A stretch of 64,000 bases of DNA from Actinomadura barringtoniae (GTDB lineage Bacteria > Actinomycetota > Actinomycetes > Streptosporangiales > Streptosporangiaceae), in the NCBI RefSeq assembly GCF_017573505.1, contig NZ_JAGEOJ010000002.1, forward strand, positions 1 through 64,000, written 5' to 3'. The translations under genes were made by a program, and so were the position numbers. Within the stretch, counting starts at the first letter, position 1, and each line of letters starts with the position of its first letter. This document shows, piece after piece, positions 7,853 to 16,188 of the stretch. A model generated the notes under the pieces. The model made no database searches. It was not told the origin of the DNA and worked only from the letters and a program-made list of their open reading frames with translations.

Positions 7853-9409
7853 CTAGGGGCAGGTCGATCCGTTCTGCGGGACCTTGCCGTCCAGGAGGTA
7901 GGCGTTGACGTTCTTCTGTACGCACGGGTCGCCGGTGTCGTAGGCGCCGTGGCCCTCCCCCTTGAGGGTGAGGAGCGAGGCGTCGCCGCCGAGCTCGCGG
8001 GTGAGGGCGGGCGCCCAGGCGTACGGCGTCGCCGGGTCGCCGGTGTTGCCGACGACCACGATCGGCGCCGCGTCCGGGGCGCTGACCTCCTTGGCGGCGT
8101 CGTCGCCCTTGACCGGCCAGTTCGTGCACTGCAGCAGGCTCCACGCCATGGACTGCCCGAAGACCGACGAGGCGTTCTGGAAGCGCGGCAGGTTCTTCTT
8201 GACGTCGTCCACGGTGTAGCGGTCGGTGGTGTCGGCGCAGCTGATGGCCGTGTTGGCGGCGATCAGGTTGTTGTAGCGGCCGTTCTCGCTACGCCCCTGC
8301 TGCAGGTCGGCCAGCGCGAGCAGGGTGGTGCCCTCGCCGCCCTCGACCGCCTCGTCCAGGCCCTGCGCCAGAACGGGCCACAGCTGCTTGGAGTACAGGG
8401 CAGCCGACACGCCGGTGAGGCCGAGGCTCTGGGTGAGCTCGCGGCCGCCGCTCTGGGTCGGCAGTGGATGGGCGTCCAGGTCGTTCAGGAGCTTGCCGAC
8501 CGCACCCACCACCGCGCCCGAGTCGGTGCCGAGCGGGCAGGACTGCGGGCCGAGCTTGGCGCAGGCCGTGCCGAAGTTGCCCAGGGCGCGCTGGAACGCG
8601 GCGGCCTGCTGGAGATCCAGGTCGATCGCGTCGATCTTGGTGTCCACGGCGCCATCGAGCACGGCCCGCCCCACGTTCTTCGGGAGCTGGTGGGCGTAGT
8701 TGCCGCCCAGCCAAGTGCCGTAGGAGATCCCGAAGTAGTGCAGCTGCTTGTCGCCGAGGGCACCGCGGATCACGTCCATGTCGCGGGCCGCGCTCAGCGT
8801 GCCGACGTAGGGCAGGACCTTGCCCGACTTGGTCTGGCAGGCCTGGTCGTAGGTCTTCTGCTCGTCGGTGTAGGCCTGCTCCTCGGCCGCGTCGTCCGGC
8901 GAGGAGTCCATGGCCGACAGCTCGTCCATCTGCTTGTCGTCGACGCAGGTCACCGGGTCGCTGCGGCCGACCCCGCGCGGGTCGAAGCTCACCAGGTCGT
9001 AGCGGGTGCCGAGCGCCTTGTAGCCGTTGGCGGCCTGGGCGAACGTCTCCACGCCCGACCCGCCGGGCCCGCCGAAGTTGAACACCAGCGAGCCGATGCG
9101 CCGGCCCGGCTCGGTGGCCCTGGTACGGATCAGCGCGAGGGAGATCGCCTCCCCCTGGGGCTTGGAGTAGTCGAGGGGAACCCTGACACTCCCGCAGTCG
9201 AACCCTGAGGCGGGCGCGGGTTGCCCCGGTTGAGGCGACGGAAGGCCCTTGCACGGTCCCCAGGCCACGTGCTGTGACGTGATCGTCGTGGGCAGTGACA
9301 CCATCCGGGCCTCGTGCGCGCCCGACGCGCCGCACCCGGCGAGACCGAATCCGGCCATGACCAGGCCAGTTGCCGCCCTCGTGACCGCCATTGGCACTGC
9401 CTGTGCCAT
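7853..9409 (-). CDS. secreted alpha/beta hydrolase lipoprotein, tripeptidyl-aminopeptidase-like
   Basis: The gene encodes 518 residues. The N-terminus has a lipobox (GLAGC, Cys about 26), so it is a lipid-anchored extracellular protein. Catalytic elements are the nucleophile elbow GISYGTW, the acid in GNTGDPATPY and the His in GEGHGAY. The oxyanion-region motif NFGGPGGSG and FDPRGVGRSDP are typical of the SlpD/Tap family (S33 peptidases) of actinomycetes. Six or more cysteines suggest disulfides. It probably trims N-terminal tripeptides or similar peptides outside the cell. It is single on its strand; its 240-bp upstream region separates it from the divergent PAP2 genes. Confidence 0.87.
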   Translation of the reverse strand: MAQAVPMAVTRAATGLVMAGFGLAGCGASGAHEARMVSLPTTITSQHVAWGPCKGLPSPQPGQPAPASGFDCGSVRVPLDYSKPQGEAISLALIRTRATEPGRRIGSLVFNFGGPGGSGVETFAQAANGYKALGTRYDLVSFDPRGVGRSDPVTCVDDKQMDELSAMDSSPDDAAEEQAYTDEQKTYDQACQTKSGKVLPYVGTLSAARDMDVIRGALGDKQLHYFGISYGTWLGGNYAHQLPKNVGRAVLDGAVDTKIDAIDLDLQQAAAFQRALGNFGTACAKLGPQSCPLGTDSGAVVGAVGKLLNDLDAHPLPTQSGGRELTQSLGLTGVSAALYSKQLWPVLAQGLDEAVEGGEGTTLLALADLQQGRSENGRYNNLIAANTAISCADTTDRYTVDDVKKNLPRFQNASSVFGQSMAWSLLQCTNWPVKGDDAAKEVSAPDAAPIVVVGNTGDPATPYAWAPALTRELGGDASLLTLKGEGHGAYDTGDPCVQKNVNAYLLDGKVPQNGSTCP

Positions 9410-9648
9410 TTGTCCCCTCCGTTCATCTCGAGGGGGGCGGTGCTGACCTACCCATCGGCTTCTATGCTGACTCCCCTGATCGATCTCCCTGTTCTCTCCC
9501 GATCGATCTCCCGTTCTCTCACCCCTGAGGGGTTGCCCTCACCCAAAAGGTCCGGGTGGCGCATGAGGGTCGTACTACTCAAGTCTGAGACGAAGACCAT
9601 TCGTCGCGGTGATCTCAAAGAGGTGGCCGCACGGCAAAGATAGGTAGC

Positions 9649-10557
9649 ATGGCCCAAATCGCCCCAGCAGCCCCCCGTGGCCAGACCCAGGAGGCCGCAT
9701 CCGCCCCGAGGCGGCAAGCCGCACGCCTGCCGAAGCGGCTGACCGCGCCGCCGGTGTGGCGTGAGCTCCTGTTGATCGCGCTCTTCTACTCCGCCTATAC
9801 GTTGACGCGCATCGTGCTGGTTCAGGACGGGACGGGGCCGGCGTTCCGGCACGCGGACTCGATCCTCGGCCTGGAGCGGTTCCTGGGGATCGACGTCGAG
9901 CTGCCGATGAACCAGTGGCTCCTGCAGGAGCCCTGGCTGGCCAAGGCGGCCAACGCCTTCTACGCCACCGCGCACTTCGCGGTGACGCTGGGTGTGGTGA
10001 TCTGGGTCTACCGATATCGCCCACAGGCCTACCGCTGGGCCCGTACGGGGATCATGGCGGCGACCGGCGTGGCCCTGCTGGGGTTCTGGCTCTACCCGCT
10101 GGCCCCGCCGCGCTTCTTGCCGAGCTACGGCTTCGTCGACCCGGTGACGGCGCTGCACTCGTTCGGGCTGTACGCCAGCGACGCCTCCGGGAGCCTCACC
10201 AACCAGTACGCGGCGATGCCCTCGATGCACGCCGGCTGGGCGCTGTGGTGCGGGTTCCTGCTGGTCAAGCTCACCACGCAGCGCTGGGCCAAGCTGCTGG
10301 GCGTGATCTACCCCGCGACCACGGTGTTCGTGATCCTGTCGACCGCCAACCACTACCTGATGGACGCGGTGGCCGGGGTCGCGGTGATCAGCGCGGCGAT
10401 GGGGCTGTCCTACATCCTGTATTACCGCTGCCCGGAAAGGGCGGCGCGGCTGTGGAGGCGGTTCACGTCCCCGCTGGTCCAGGTGTTCTACCGGGCCCTG
10501 GCGGCCGTACGCGGCGATTCGGGGGCTCCCGGTGCTGCACGCAAATCCAGCATTTGA
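9649..10557 (+). CDS. PAP2 superfamily membrane protein (copy 1)
   Basis: The gene encodes 302 residues, with hydrophobic helices near 40-60, 100-125, 135-155, 200-215 and 225-260. PAP2 catalytic signatures are NQYAAMPSMHAGWAL (C2-type, PSMH) and NHYLMDAVAG (C3-type, H-x3-D). The classical KxxxxxxRP first motif is absent, as in the PAP2_3 branch that includes inositolphosphoceramide-synthase-like proteins. It probably acts on a lipid phosphate or transfers a phospho head group at the membrane; the substrate is unknown. Start at ATG 9649. A second, homologous gene follows 13 bp downstream, so the two form a tandem operon. Confidence 0.85.
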   Translation: MAQIAPAAPRGQTQEAASAPRRQAARLPKRLTAPPVWRELLLIALFYSAYTLTRIVLVQDGTGPAFRHADSILGLERFLGIDVELPMNQWLLQEPWLAKAANAFYATAHFAVTLGVVIWVYRYRPQAYRWARTGIMAATGVALLGFWLYPLAPPRFLPSYGFVDPVTALHSFGLYASDASGSLTNQYAAMPSMHAGWALWCGFLLVKLTTQRWAKLLGVIYPATTVFVILSTANHYLMDAVAGVAVISAAMGLSYILYYRCPERAARLWRRFTSPLVQVFYRALAAVRGDSGAPGAARKSSI

Positions 10558-10570
10558 GATCCTATAGCTC

Positions 10571-11371
10571 ATGGCCAGGCCAGCCGGGGTGTCTCAGACC
10601 GGCGATCAGCCGGCCCGGGAAGGCCAGGAGGCCCCAGCCCGGGCCAAGGCCGTGCGGCCTCGCCTCTGGCCGGAGCTGCTGCTGATCGTGGTCGTCTACC
10701 TGGCGTACGAGATGGTCCGCAACCTCGTGCCCGCCGACCACGCGACCGCCGCGCACCGCGCCTACGAGATCCTGAACCTCGAGTACTCGCTGAACATCGA
10801 CGTCGAGTACACGCTCAACCGGATCTTCACCGCGCACACCTGGCTGGTGCTGCCCGCCAACTACTTCTACTCGACGATGCACTTCATCATGACCGTCGGC
10901 GTCATGGTGTGGCTCTACTGGCGCCATCCGGACCGTTATCCGTTCTACCGGTCGCTGCTGTTCTTCACGACCCTGGTGGGCCTGGCGGGCTTCTGGCTCT
11001 TCCCGCTGGCGCCGCCGCGGATGCTGCCCGGCTTCACCGACACGGTGATCAGCTTCGGCACGTGGGGGATCTACGACTCGGGCCCGACGGGATCGGTCTC
11101 CAACCAGTACGCGGCGATGCCCTCGATGCACACGGCCTGGTCGCTCTGGTGCGCCGCCGCGATCATCGACATCACCCGGCGCCGCTGGGCGGTCGTGCTG
11201 GCGGCCCTCTACCCGGCCACCACCATCCTGGTGATCATGGGTACGGCCAACCACTACATCCTGGACGCGATCGGCGGCGCCGTCGCGCTGGCCCTCGGCT
11301 GGGCCCTCAGCCGCGGCGCCTTCCGCGCCGCCGCCCTCGCCGTCCAGCCCCGCGGCCACCCCCTGCCCTGA
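10571..11371 (+). CDS. PAP2 superfamily membrane protein (copy 2)
   Basis: The gene encodes 266 residues and is clearly paralogous to the preceding gene. It shares LPLAPPRMLPGF (copy 1: LAPPRFLPSYGF), NQYAAMPSMHTAWSLW and NHYILDAIGGAVAL. Helix pattern and spacing between motifs are the same, but the C-terminal tail is shorter. ATG 10571 follows the stop of copy 1 by 13 bp. Probably both were produced by tandem duplication and then diverged. They may work as a pair or on different lipid phosphates. Transcription ends at the palindrome at 11377-11438. Confidence 0.85.
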   Translation: MARPAGVSQTGDQPAREGQEAPARAKAVRPRLWPELLLIVVVYLAYEMVRNLVPADHATAAHRAYEILNLEYSLNIDVEYTLNRIFTAHTWLVLPANYFYSTMHFIMTVGVMVWLYWRHPDRYPFYRSLLFFTTLVGLAGFWLFPLAPPRMLPGFTDTVISFGTWGIYDSGPTGSVSNQYAAMPSMHTAWSLWCAAAIIDITRRRWAVVLAALYPATTILVIMGTANHYILDAIGGAVALALGWALSRGAFRAAALAVQPRGHPLP

Positions 11372-11376
11372 CCACT

Positions 11377-11438
11377 CGCCGATCTTGCTCTGAGCGCCCT
11401 CAAACCCGTCGTCAAGGGCGCTCAGAGCAAGATCGGCG
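11377..11438. terminator. 24-bp palindrome, member of a dispersed family, between PAP2 copy 2 and glnE
   Basis: The arms 11377-11400 and 11415-11438 are perfectly complementary over 24 bp with a 14-nt loop. The hairpin lies 5 bp after the PAP2 stop and 2 bp before the glnE stop codon, so it can terminate both convergent units. A second copy with compensatory changes is at 34108-34172. Core of the left arm: CGCCGATCTTGCTCT then G or C, then AGCGCCC. Confidence 0.85.
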
Positions 11439-11440
11439 CG

Positions 11441-14400
11441 TTAGTCGGCGCCGTAGAAGACTCGTTCGACCACGGCTCTGGCGCGTCTGGCGTGGCGGCG
11501 GTAGTCCTCCAGCAGGTCGCCGGTGCCCGGGTAGCCCAGCAGGAGGGTGACGGCACTGCGTTCCTTGTGGTGGTCGGTCGGGAGCAGGTCGGAGGCGCGG
11601 CCCCGCACCAGCATGATCGAACCGCGGATCCGGGTGGCCAGCTCCCAGGCCTCCGACAGCACGGCGGCGTCGTCCCGGTCCAGCAGCCCCTCCCCCGCCG
11701 CGGCCTCCAGCGTGGCCAGGGTCCGGGTGGTGCGCAGCGCCGGGACGTCGTTGGCGTGCCGGAGCTGGATCAGCTGGGCGACCCACTCCACGTCCGACAG
11801 CCCGCCCGGGCCGAGCTTGGTGTGCAGGCGCCGTTCCACGCCGCGCGGCAGCCGTTCGGACTCCATCCGCGCCTTGATCCGCCGGATCTCCCGTACGGCG
11901 GTCTCGTCGACGCCGCCCTCGGGCCAGCGGACCGGGTCGATGAGGGCCCGGAACCGTTCGCGCAGCTCGGGGTCCCCGATGATCGGGTCGGCGCGGAGCA
12001 GCGCCTGGCTCTCCCAGGGCTCGGACCAGCGCGCGTAGTAGGCGGCGTACGAGGCCAGGGTGCGGACCAGCGGGCCCTGGCGTCCCTCGGGCCGCAGGTT
12101 CGGGTCGATCTCCAGGGCGGGGTCGGGCGCGGGCAGCGACAGCAGCCTGCGCAGCTCCTCGGCGACGGCGTGGGCCGCGCGGCTCGCCTCACCCTCGTCG
12201 GCGCCCGGGAGCGGGTCGTGCACGAACATCACGTCGGCGTCGCTGCCGTAGCCGAGCTCGTGCCCGCCGAACCGGCCCATCGCGACCACGGCCATCCGGG
12301 TCGGCACCGCCTCGCCCCGGGCGTTGCCCACCTTGGTCATCGCGACCCGCAGCGCCGCCTCGATCGTGACCGTGGTGATGTCGGTGAGCGCCTCGCCGAC
12401 GGCCCGTACGTCCACCAGGCCGAGCAGGTCGGCGACCGCCACCCGGAACAGCTCGCGGCGCCGTAGCCCGCGCACCGCCGCGACCGCGTCCTCGGCGGCC
12501 TTGCCGCCGTTCTCCTTGGCCGCGCCTTCCCCGGCGGGCGGTTCCTTGGGGGTCCCGTCGCCGCGGCGCCCGACGGCGGCCATGGCCTCGGTACGGAGCG
12601 TCTCGTACGAGCGGGGCTTCAGCGCGCCGTCGTCGGCTCCGCCGCGGACCCGGCCCGTTCCGGCGTCCACCGGGCCGCCGAGCATGGCCACCGCGTCGGG
12701 GGCCCGCAGCAGCAGGTCGGTCGCGTAGCGGCTGGAGCCGAGCACCCAGGCCATCCGTTCGGCCACCGTGACGTTGTCGCGCAGCAGCCGCAGGTACCAG
12801 GGGGTGGTGCCGAGGGCGTCGCTGACCTGGCGGAAGCCGAGCAGGCCCGCGTCGGGGTCGGGCGCGTCGGCGAACCAGCCGAGCATCACCGGCAGCAGGG
12901 TCCGCTGGATGGCGGCACGCCGGGAGACGCCGCTGGACAGGGCCTCGATGTGGCGCAGGGCGCCCGCCGGGTCGTTGTAGCCGAGCGCCACCAGCCGGGC
13001 CCGCGCGGCCTCGGGCGTGAGCCGCGCCTCCTCCCCTGGCAGCCGGGCCACGGCCCGCAGCAGCGGCCGGTAGAACAGCTTCTCGTGGATCCGCCGGACC
13101 TCACGGGCGTGCCGGCGCCACTGCGCGGTGAACTCGCGGACCGGGTCGGCGCGCAGGCCGAGGGCCCGGCTCAGGCGGCGCAGGTCCTCGGGGTCCTCGG
13201 GCACCAGGTGGGTGCGGCGCAGCCGGTGGAGCTGGATGAGGTGCTCCACGCGGCGCAGGAACTGGTACGCCGAGGAGAGCGTGGCGGCGTCGTCGCGGCC
13301 GACGTACCCGCCGTGCGACAGGGATTCCAGCGCCTCCAGCGTGTTGGCGCTGCGCAGCGTGGCGTCCGCGCGACCGTGCACGAGCTGGAGCAGCTGAACG
13401 GCGAACTCGACGTCGCGCAGCCCGCCCGGGCCCAGCTTGAGCTGGCGTTCGGCGTCGTCGCCGCGCTGGTTGAGGTGGGCCTCGACCCGCCGCCGCATCG
13501 CCTGAACGTCCTCGACGAAGCTCTCGCCTGCGGCGGCCTGCCACACGATGGGGGCGATCGCCTCGACGTAGCGGGCGCCGAGACCTGAGTCCCCGGCGAC
13601 CGGCCGGGCCTTCAGCAGGGCCTGGAACTCCCAGGTCTTGGCCCAGCGCTCGTAGTAGGCGCGGTGGCTGGCCAGGGTCCGTACGAGCGGCCCGGCCTTG
13701 CCTTCCGGGCGCAGCGCCGCGTCCACCTCCCACAGCGCGCCCTCGACCGTGCTGGCCGAGCAGGCGCGCATGACGCCGGAGGCGAGCCGGGTGGCGGCCC
13801 GCAGGGCGGTGTCCTCCGGCTGCCCCTCCTTGGCCTCCGCCACGAAGATCACGTCGACGTCGCTGACGTAGTTGAGCTCACGGCCGCCGCATTTGCCCAT
13901 CCCGATGACGGCGAGGCGGCAGGTGGCGTGCTCGGGCACCTCGGCGCGGGCCACGGCGAGCCCGGCCTCCAGCGCGGCGGCGGCCAGGTCGGCGAGCTCG
14001 GCGGCGACCTGGCCGACGCCGGCCGCGCCCGTCAGGTCGCGTCCGGCCAGCCTCAGCAGGTGCCGCCGGTATTCGGCGCGCATCTCGACCAGGGTGTCGG
14101 GCGAGGCGTCGGTCGCGACCGGCTCGGGGCGGCCCGGATCGGCCCCGACCGCGCGGAGCAGGTCGTTCCGTACGGTCGCGGCGGACGGCGCTTGGAGCGC
14201 TCCATCGCCGCGCAGGACCCGCCAGTGCCCGGGGTGGCGGGAAAGATGATCACCAAGGGCGGCACTGACCCCGAGGACCGCCAGCAGGCGCGCCTGGGTC
14301 TCCGGCTCCTTGTCCAGGGCCGTACGCAGGTCGGCGGCCTGATCATCGCTTTCGGCGGCCGCGAGGAGCCGCAGGAGGCCGCTCAGGGCCAGGTCGGGGT

Positions 14401-14575
14401 CGGGCGTGGCGCCGAGCGCCGCCAGCAGGCCGTCGCCGATCCGTTCGCCGGGGTCCTCCTCGACGAGCATCCGCTCGGCCCGGCCGGCGTCGGTGAAGCC
14501 CAGCCTCGCCAGGCGTCCGGCCAGTGTGGGACGGCGGTCGGGAGACCCGCGATCAGGAGTCCACGGCTCTGTCAC
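11441..14575 (-). CDS. glnE: bifunctional glutamine synthetase adenylyltransferase/deadenylylase
   Basis: The gene encodes 1044 residues from GTG 14575, preceded by GGAGG; the frame extends to 14686 without conservation. GlnE adenylylates and deadenylylates GlnA. Two nucleotidyltransferase domains are visible: MGKCGGRELNYVSDVDVIFV in the N-terminal half (about residues 235-255) and MGRFGGHELGYGSDADVMFV in the C-terminal half (about 770-790). In the family the N-terminal domain removes and the C-terminal domain adds AMP. Repeated GLRDVEFAVQLLQLVHG and GLSDVEWVAQLIQLRH segments mark each half. Actinobacterial length is typical. It sits between glnA and glnA2, as in Streptomyces and mycobacteria, but with several inserted genes. 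Confidence 0.96.
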   Translation of the reverse strand: MTEPWTPDRGSPDRRPTLAGRLARLGFTDAGRAERMLVEEDPGERIGDGLLAALGATPDPDLALSGLLRLLAAAESDDQAADLRTALDKEPETQARLLAVLGVSAALGDHLSRHPGHWRVLRGDGALQAPSAATVRNDLLRAVGADPGRPEPVATDASPDTLVEMRAEYRRHLLRLAGRDLTGAAGVGQVAAELADLAAAALEAGLAVARAEVPEHATCRLAVIGMGKCGGRELNYVSDVDVIFVAEAKEGQPEDTALRAATRLASGVMRACSASTVEGALWEVDAALRPEGKAGPLVRTLASHRAYYERWAKTWEFQALLKARPVAGDSGLGARYVEAIAPIVWQAAAGESFVEDVQAMRRRVEAHLNQRGDDAERQLKLGPGGLRDVEFAVQLLQLVHGRADATLRSANTLEALESLSHGGYVGRDDAATLSSAYQFLRRVEHLIQLHRLRRTHLVPEDPEDLRRLSRALGLRADPVREFTAQWRRHAREVRRIHEKLFYRPLLRAVARLPGEEARLTPEAARARLVALGYNDPAGALRHIEALSSGVSRRAAIQRTLLPVMLGWFADAPDPDAGLLGFRQVSDALGTTPWYLRLLRDNVTVAERMAWVLGSSRYATDLLLRAPDAVAMLGGPVDAGTGRVRGGADDGALKPRSYETLRTEAMAAVGRRGDGTPKEPPAGEGAAKENGGKAAEDAVAAVRGLRRRELFRVAVADLLGLVDVRAVGEALTDITTVTIEAALRVAMTKVGNARGEAVPTRMAVVAMGRFGGHELGYGSDADVMFVHDPLPGADEGEASRAAHAVAEELRRLLSLPAPDPALEIDPNLRPEGRQGPLVRTLASYAAYYARWSEPWESQALLRADPIIGDPELRERFRALIDPVRWPEGGVDETAVREIRRIKARMESERLPRGVERRLHTKLGPGGLSDVEWVAQLIQLRHANDVPALRTTRTLATLEAAAGEGLLDRDDAAVLSEAWELATRIRGSIMLVRGRASDLLPTDHHKERSAVTLLLGYPGTGDLLEDYRRHARRARAVVERVFYGAD

Positions 14576-14800
14576 GCCTCCACCGTAATCGGGCCGCCCC
14601 GCCAGGGAAGGCGAAGGCCACAGCCGGAAGATCTCGATTGCGTAGAGACCGGCGGCCGCTTCGTCCGCGGCGTCCCATTGGCCCACTCACGACACGGAAA
14701 CGTCACCGATCTCCGAAAACCACGGCGAACGACCGGTAAACCCTGAATGATCTTGGGGCGTCCTCCCTGCATCATCGATCTTCACTGGAGCTCCCCCTTC

Positions 14801-16168
14801 ATGGCCATCAAGCATCTCCCCGTCATCGGCGCCGCGACCGGCCTCGCGGTCGCCCTCGGCACCGTCGCCGCCGTCGGCGCCACGGGCGATGACACCCAGA
14901 AGGCGGCGCCCGCCTCGGCTCCTTCGGCCGCGCTCGGCAAGGCCGCCAAGCCCGGCGACTTCAACGGCGACGGCCGCCCCGACACCGCCGGGACGACCCA
15001 GCCGGGGAACCCGGGCGGCCCGGACAAGCGCCCGGTCGGAATGATCAACGTGGTCTACACCGGCGCCAAGGGCCCGTCCCCGGTGGGACGGCAGGTCCTC
15101 ACCCCCGCCGCGCTCGGCTTCCGCAAGCCCGAGGCCTACAGCGCGACCGCGCCGCTGTCGGCCGACTTCGACCGGGACGGCTACGCCGACCTGGTCGTGG
15201 CCGCGCGCGACGTCCCGAAGTCGAAGGTCGTCATCGTCTACGGCGGGCCGAAGGGCCTCACCGGGCGCAAGGTCGTCCTCACCACGCAGACCGTCGGCAC
15301 CCAGTTCGAGGGCGACTCGATGGCCGTCGGTGACTTCAACGGCAACGGCAGGCCCGACATCGCCGTCCTCGGCAGCGGCCACACCTTCGTGACGTTCATG
15401 GACCCGGTCAAGCGCGCCGTCCGCGGCGTGACGACGACGGTGAAGGCCCCGAACAGCAAGGGCCTCTACCAGCTGCAGGCGGCCGACTTCAACGGCGACC
15501 ACCGCGACGACCTCGTGCTCGTGGTGGCCAAGGACTCCGGCGACGGCGACGACATCCCGAACTGGGGTGAGCTGCGGCTCGGCTCCCCCAAGGGGCTGGG
15601 CCCGGGCAAGGTGTACGGCAAGAAGGGCCTCGGGTTCACCGCCGCGACCGGAGACGTCAACGGCGACGGCAAGGCCGACCTGGTCAACGAGGACCGCCCG
15701 GCCAACGTCCTCACCCGCAAGCTGGCCGTCCGCCTCGGGACCAAGACGGGCTTCGGCCCGGTCAAGACCATCACCCTGGGCAGGGACCTGGGCGGTCACA
15801 TGTCCCTTGCCGACGTGAACGGCGACGGCAAGGCCGATCTGGCGACCGAGGTCCTGTCCAACGCCGTCGCCGTCCTCTTCGGCGCCAAGGGCGGCCTCAC
15901 CACCAAGGGGATGCAGGCGCTGGGCCGCAAGACGCCCGGAGCCCCGAAGGGCGTGTTCGCCCGCGGCTACGTCCTCGCCGACCTCGACGGCGACCGGCTG
16001 GCCGATCTCACCGCGGGCGGCGTCCCGCCCGGTGACAGCGTCGGCACCCTCAACTTCTTCCGCGGCACCCGTTCCGGAATCACCATGCGCGGCGTCGTCA
16101 CGCTGAACGGCAAGCAGCTCGACCTCGGCGCGTGGCAGATCCAGCTCGGCGCCGGCCTCATGGACTGA
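14801..16168 (+). CDS. secreted FG-GAP/VCBS repeat protein, first of three
   Basis: The gene encodes 455 residues from ATG 14801. A hydrophobic N-terminal segment (about 5-30) suggests export. Seven FG-GAP-like blades can be counted from their Ca-binding loops: DFNGDGRPD, DFDRDGYAD, DFNGNGRPD, DFNGDHRDD, DVNGDGKAD (twice) and DLDGDRLAD. This matches the seven-bladed beta-propeller of integrin alpha subunits. There is no catalytic motif. Such proteins bind calcium and probably ligands or surfaces outside the cell; the ligand is unknown. The gene leads a three-gene tandem array and is divergent from glnE (225 bp). Confidence 0.82.
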   Translation: MAIKHLPVIGAATGLAVALGTVAAVGATGDDTQKAAPASAPSAALGKAAKPGDFNGDGRPDTAGTTQPGNPGGPDKRPVGMINVVYTGAKGPSPVGRQVLTPAALGFRKPEAYSATAPLSADFDRDGYADLVVAARDVPKSKVVIVYGGPKGLTGRKVVLTTQTVGTQFEGDSMAVGDFNGNGRPDIAVLGSGHTFVTFMDPVKRAVRGVTTTVKAPNSKGLYQLQAADFNGDHRDDLVLVVAKDSGDGDDIPNWGELRLGSPKGLGPGKVYGKKGLGFTAATGDVNGDGKADLVNEDRPANVLTRKLAVRLGTKTGFGPVKTITLGRDLGGHMSLADVNGDGKADLATEVLSNAVAVLFGAKGGLTTKGMQALGRKTPGAPKGVFARGYVLADLDGDRLADLTAGGVPPGDSVGTLNFFRGTRSGITMRGVVTLNGKQLDLGAWQIQLGAGLMD

Positions 16169-16188
16169 CCCGGCTCCAAGGAGTGCTC

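Noticed and set aside
14702..14720. Possible GlnR box between glnE and the first FG-GAP gene
   Set aside because: GTCAC is followed by GAAAAC, but with eight bases between the half-sites instead of six.
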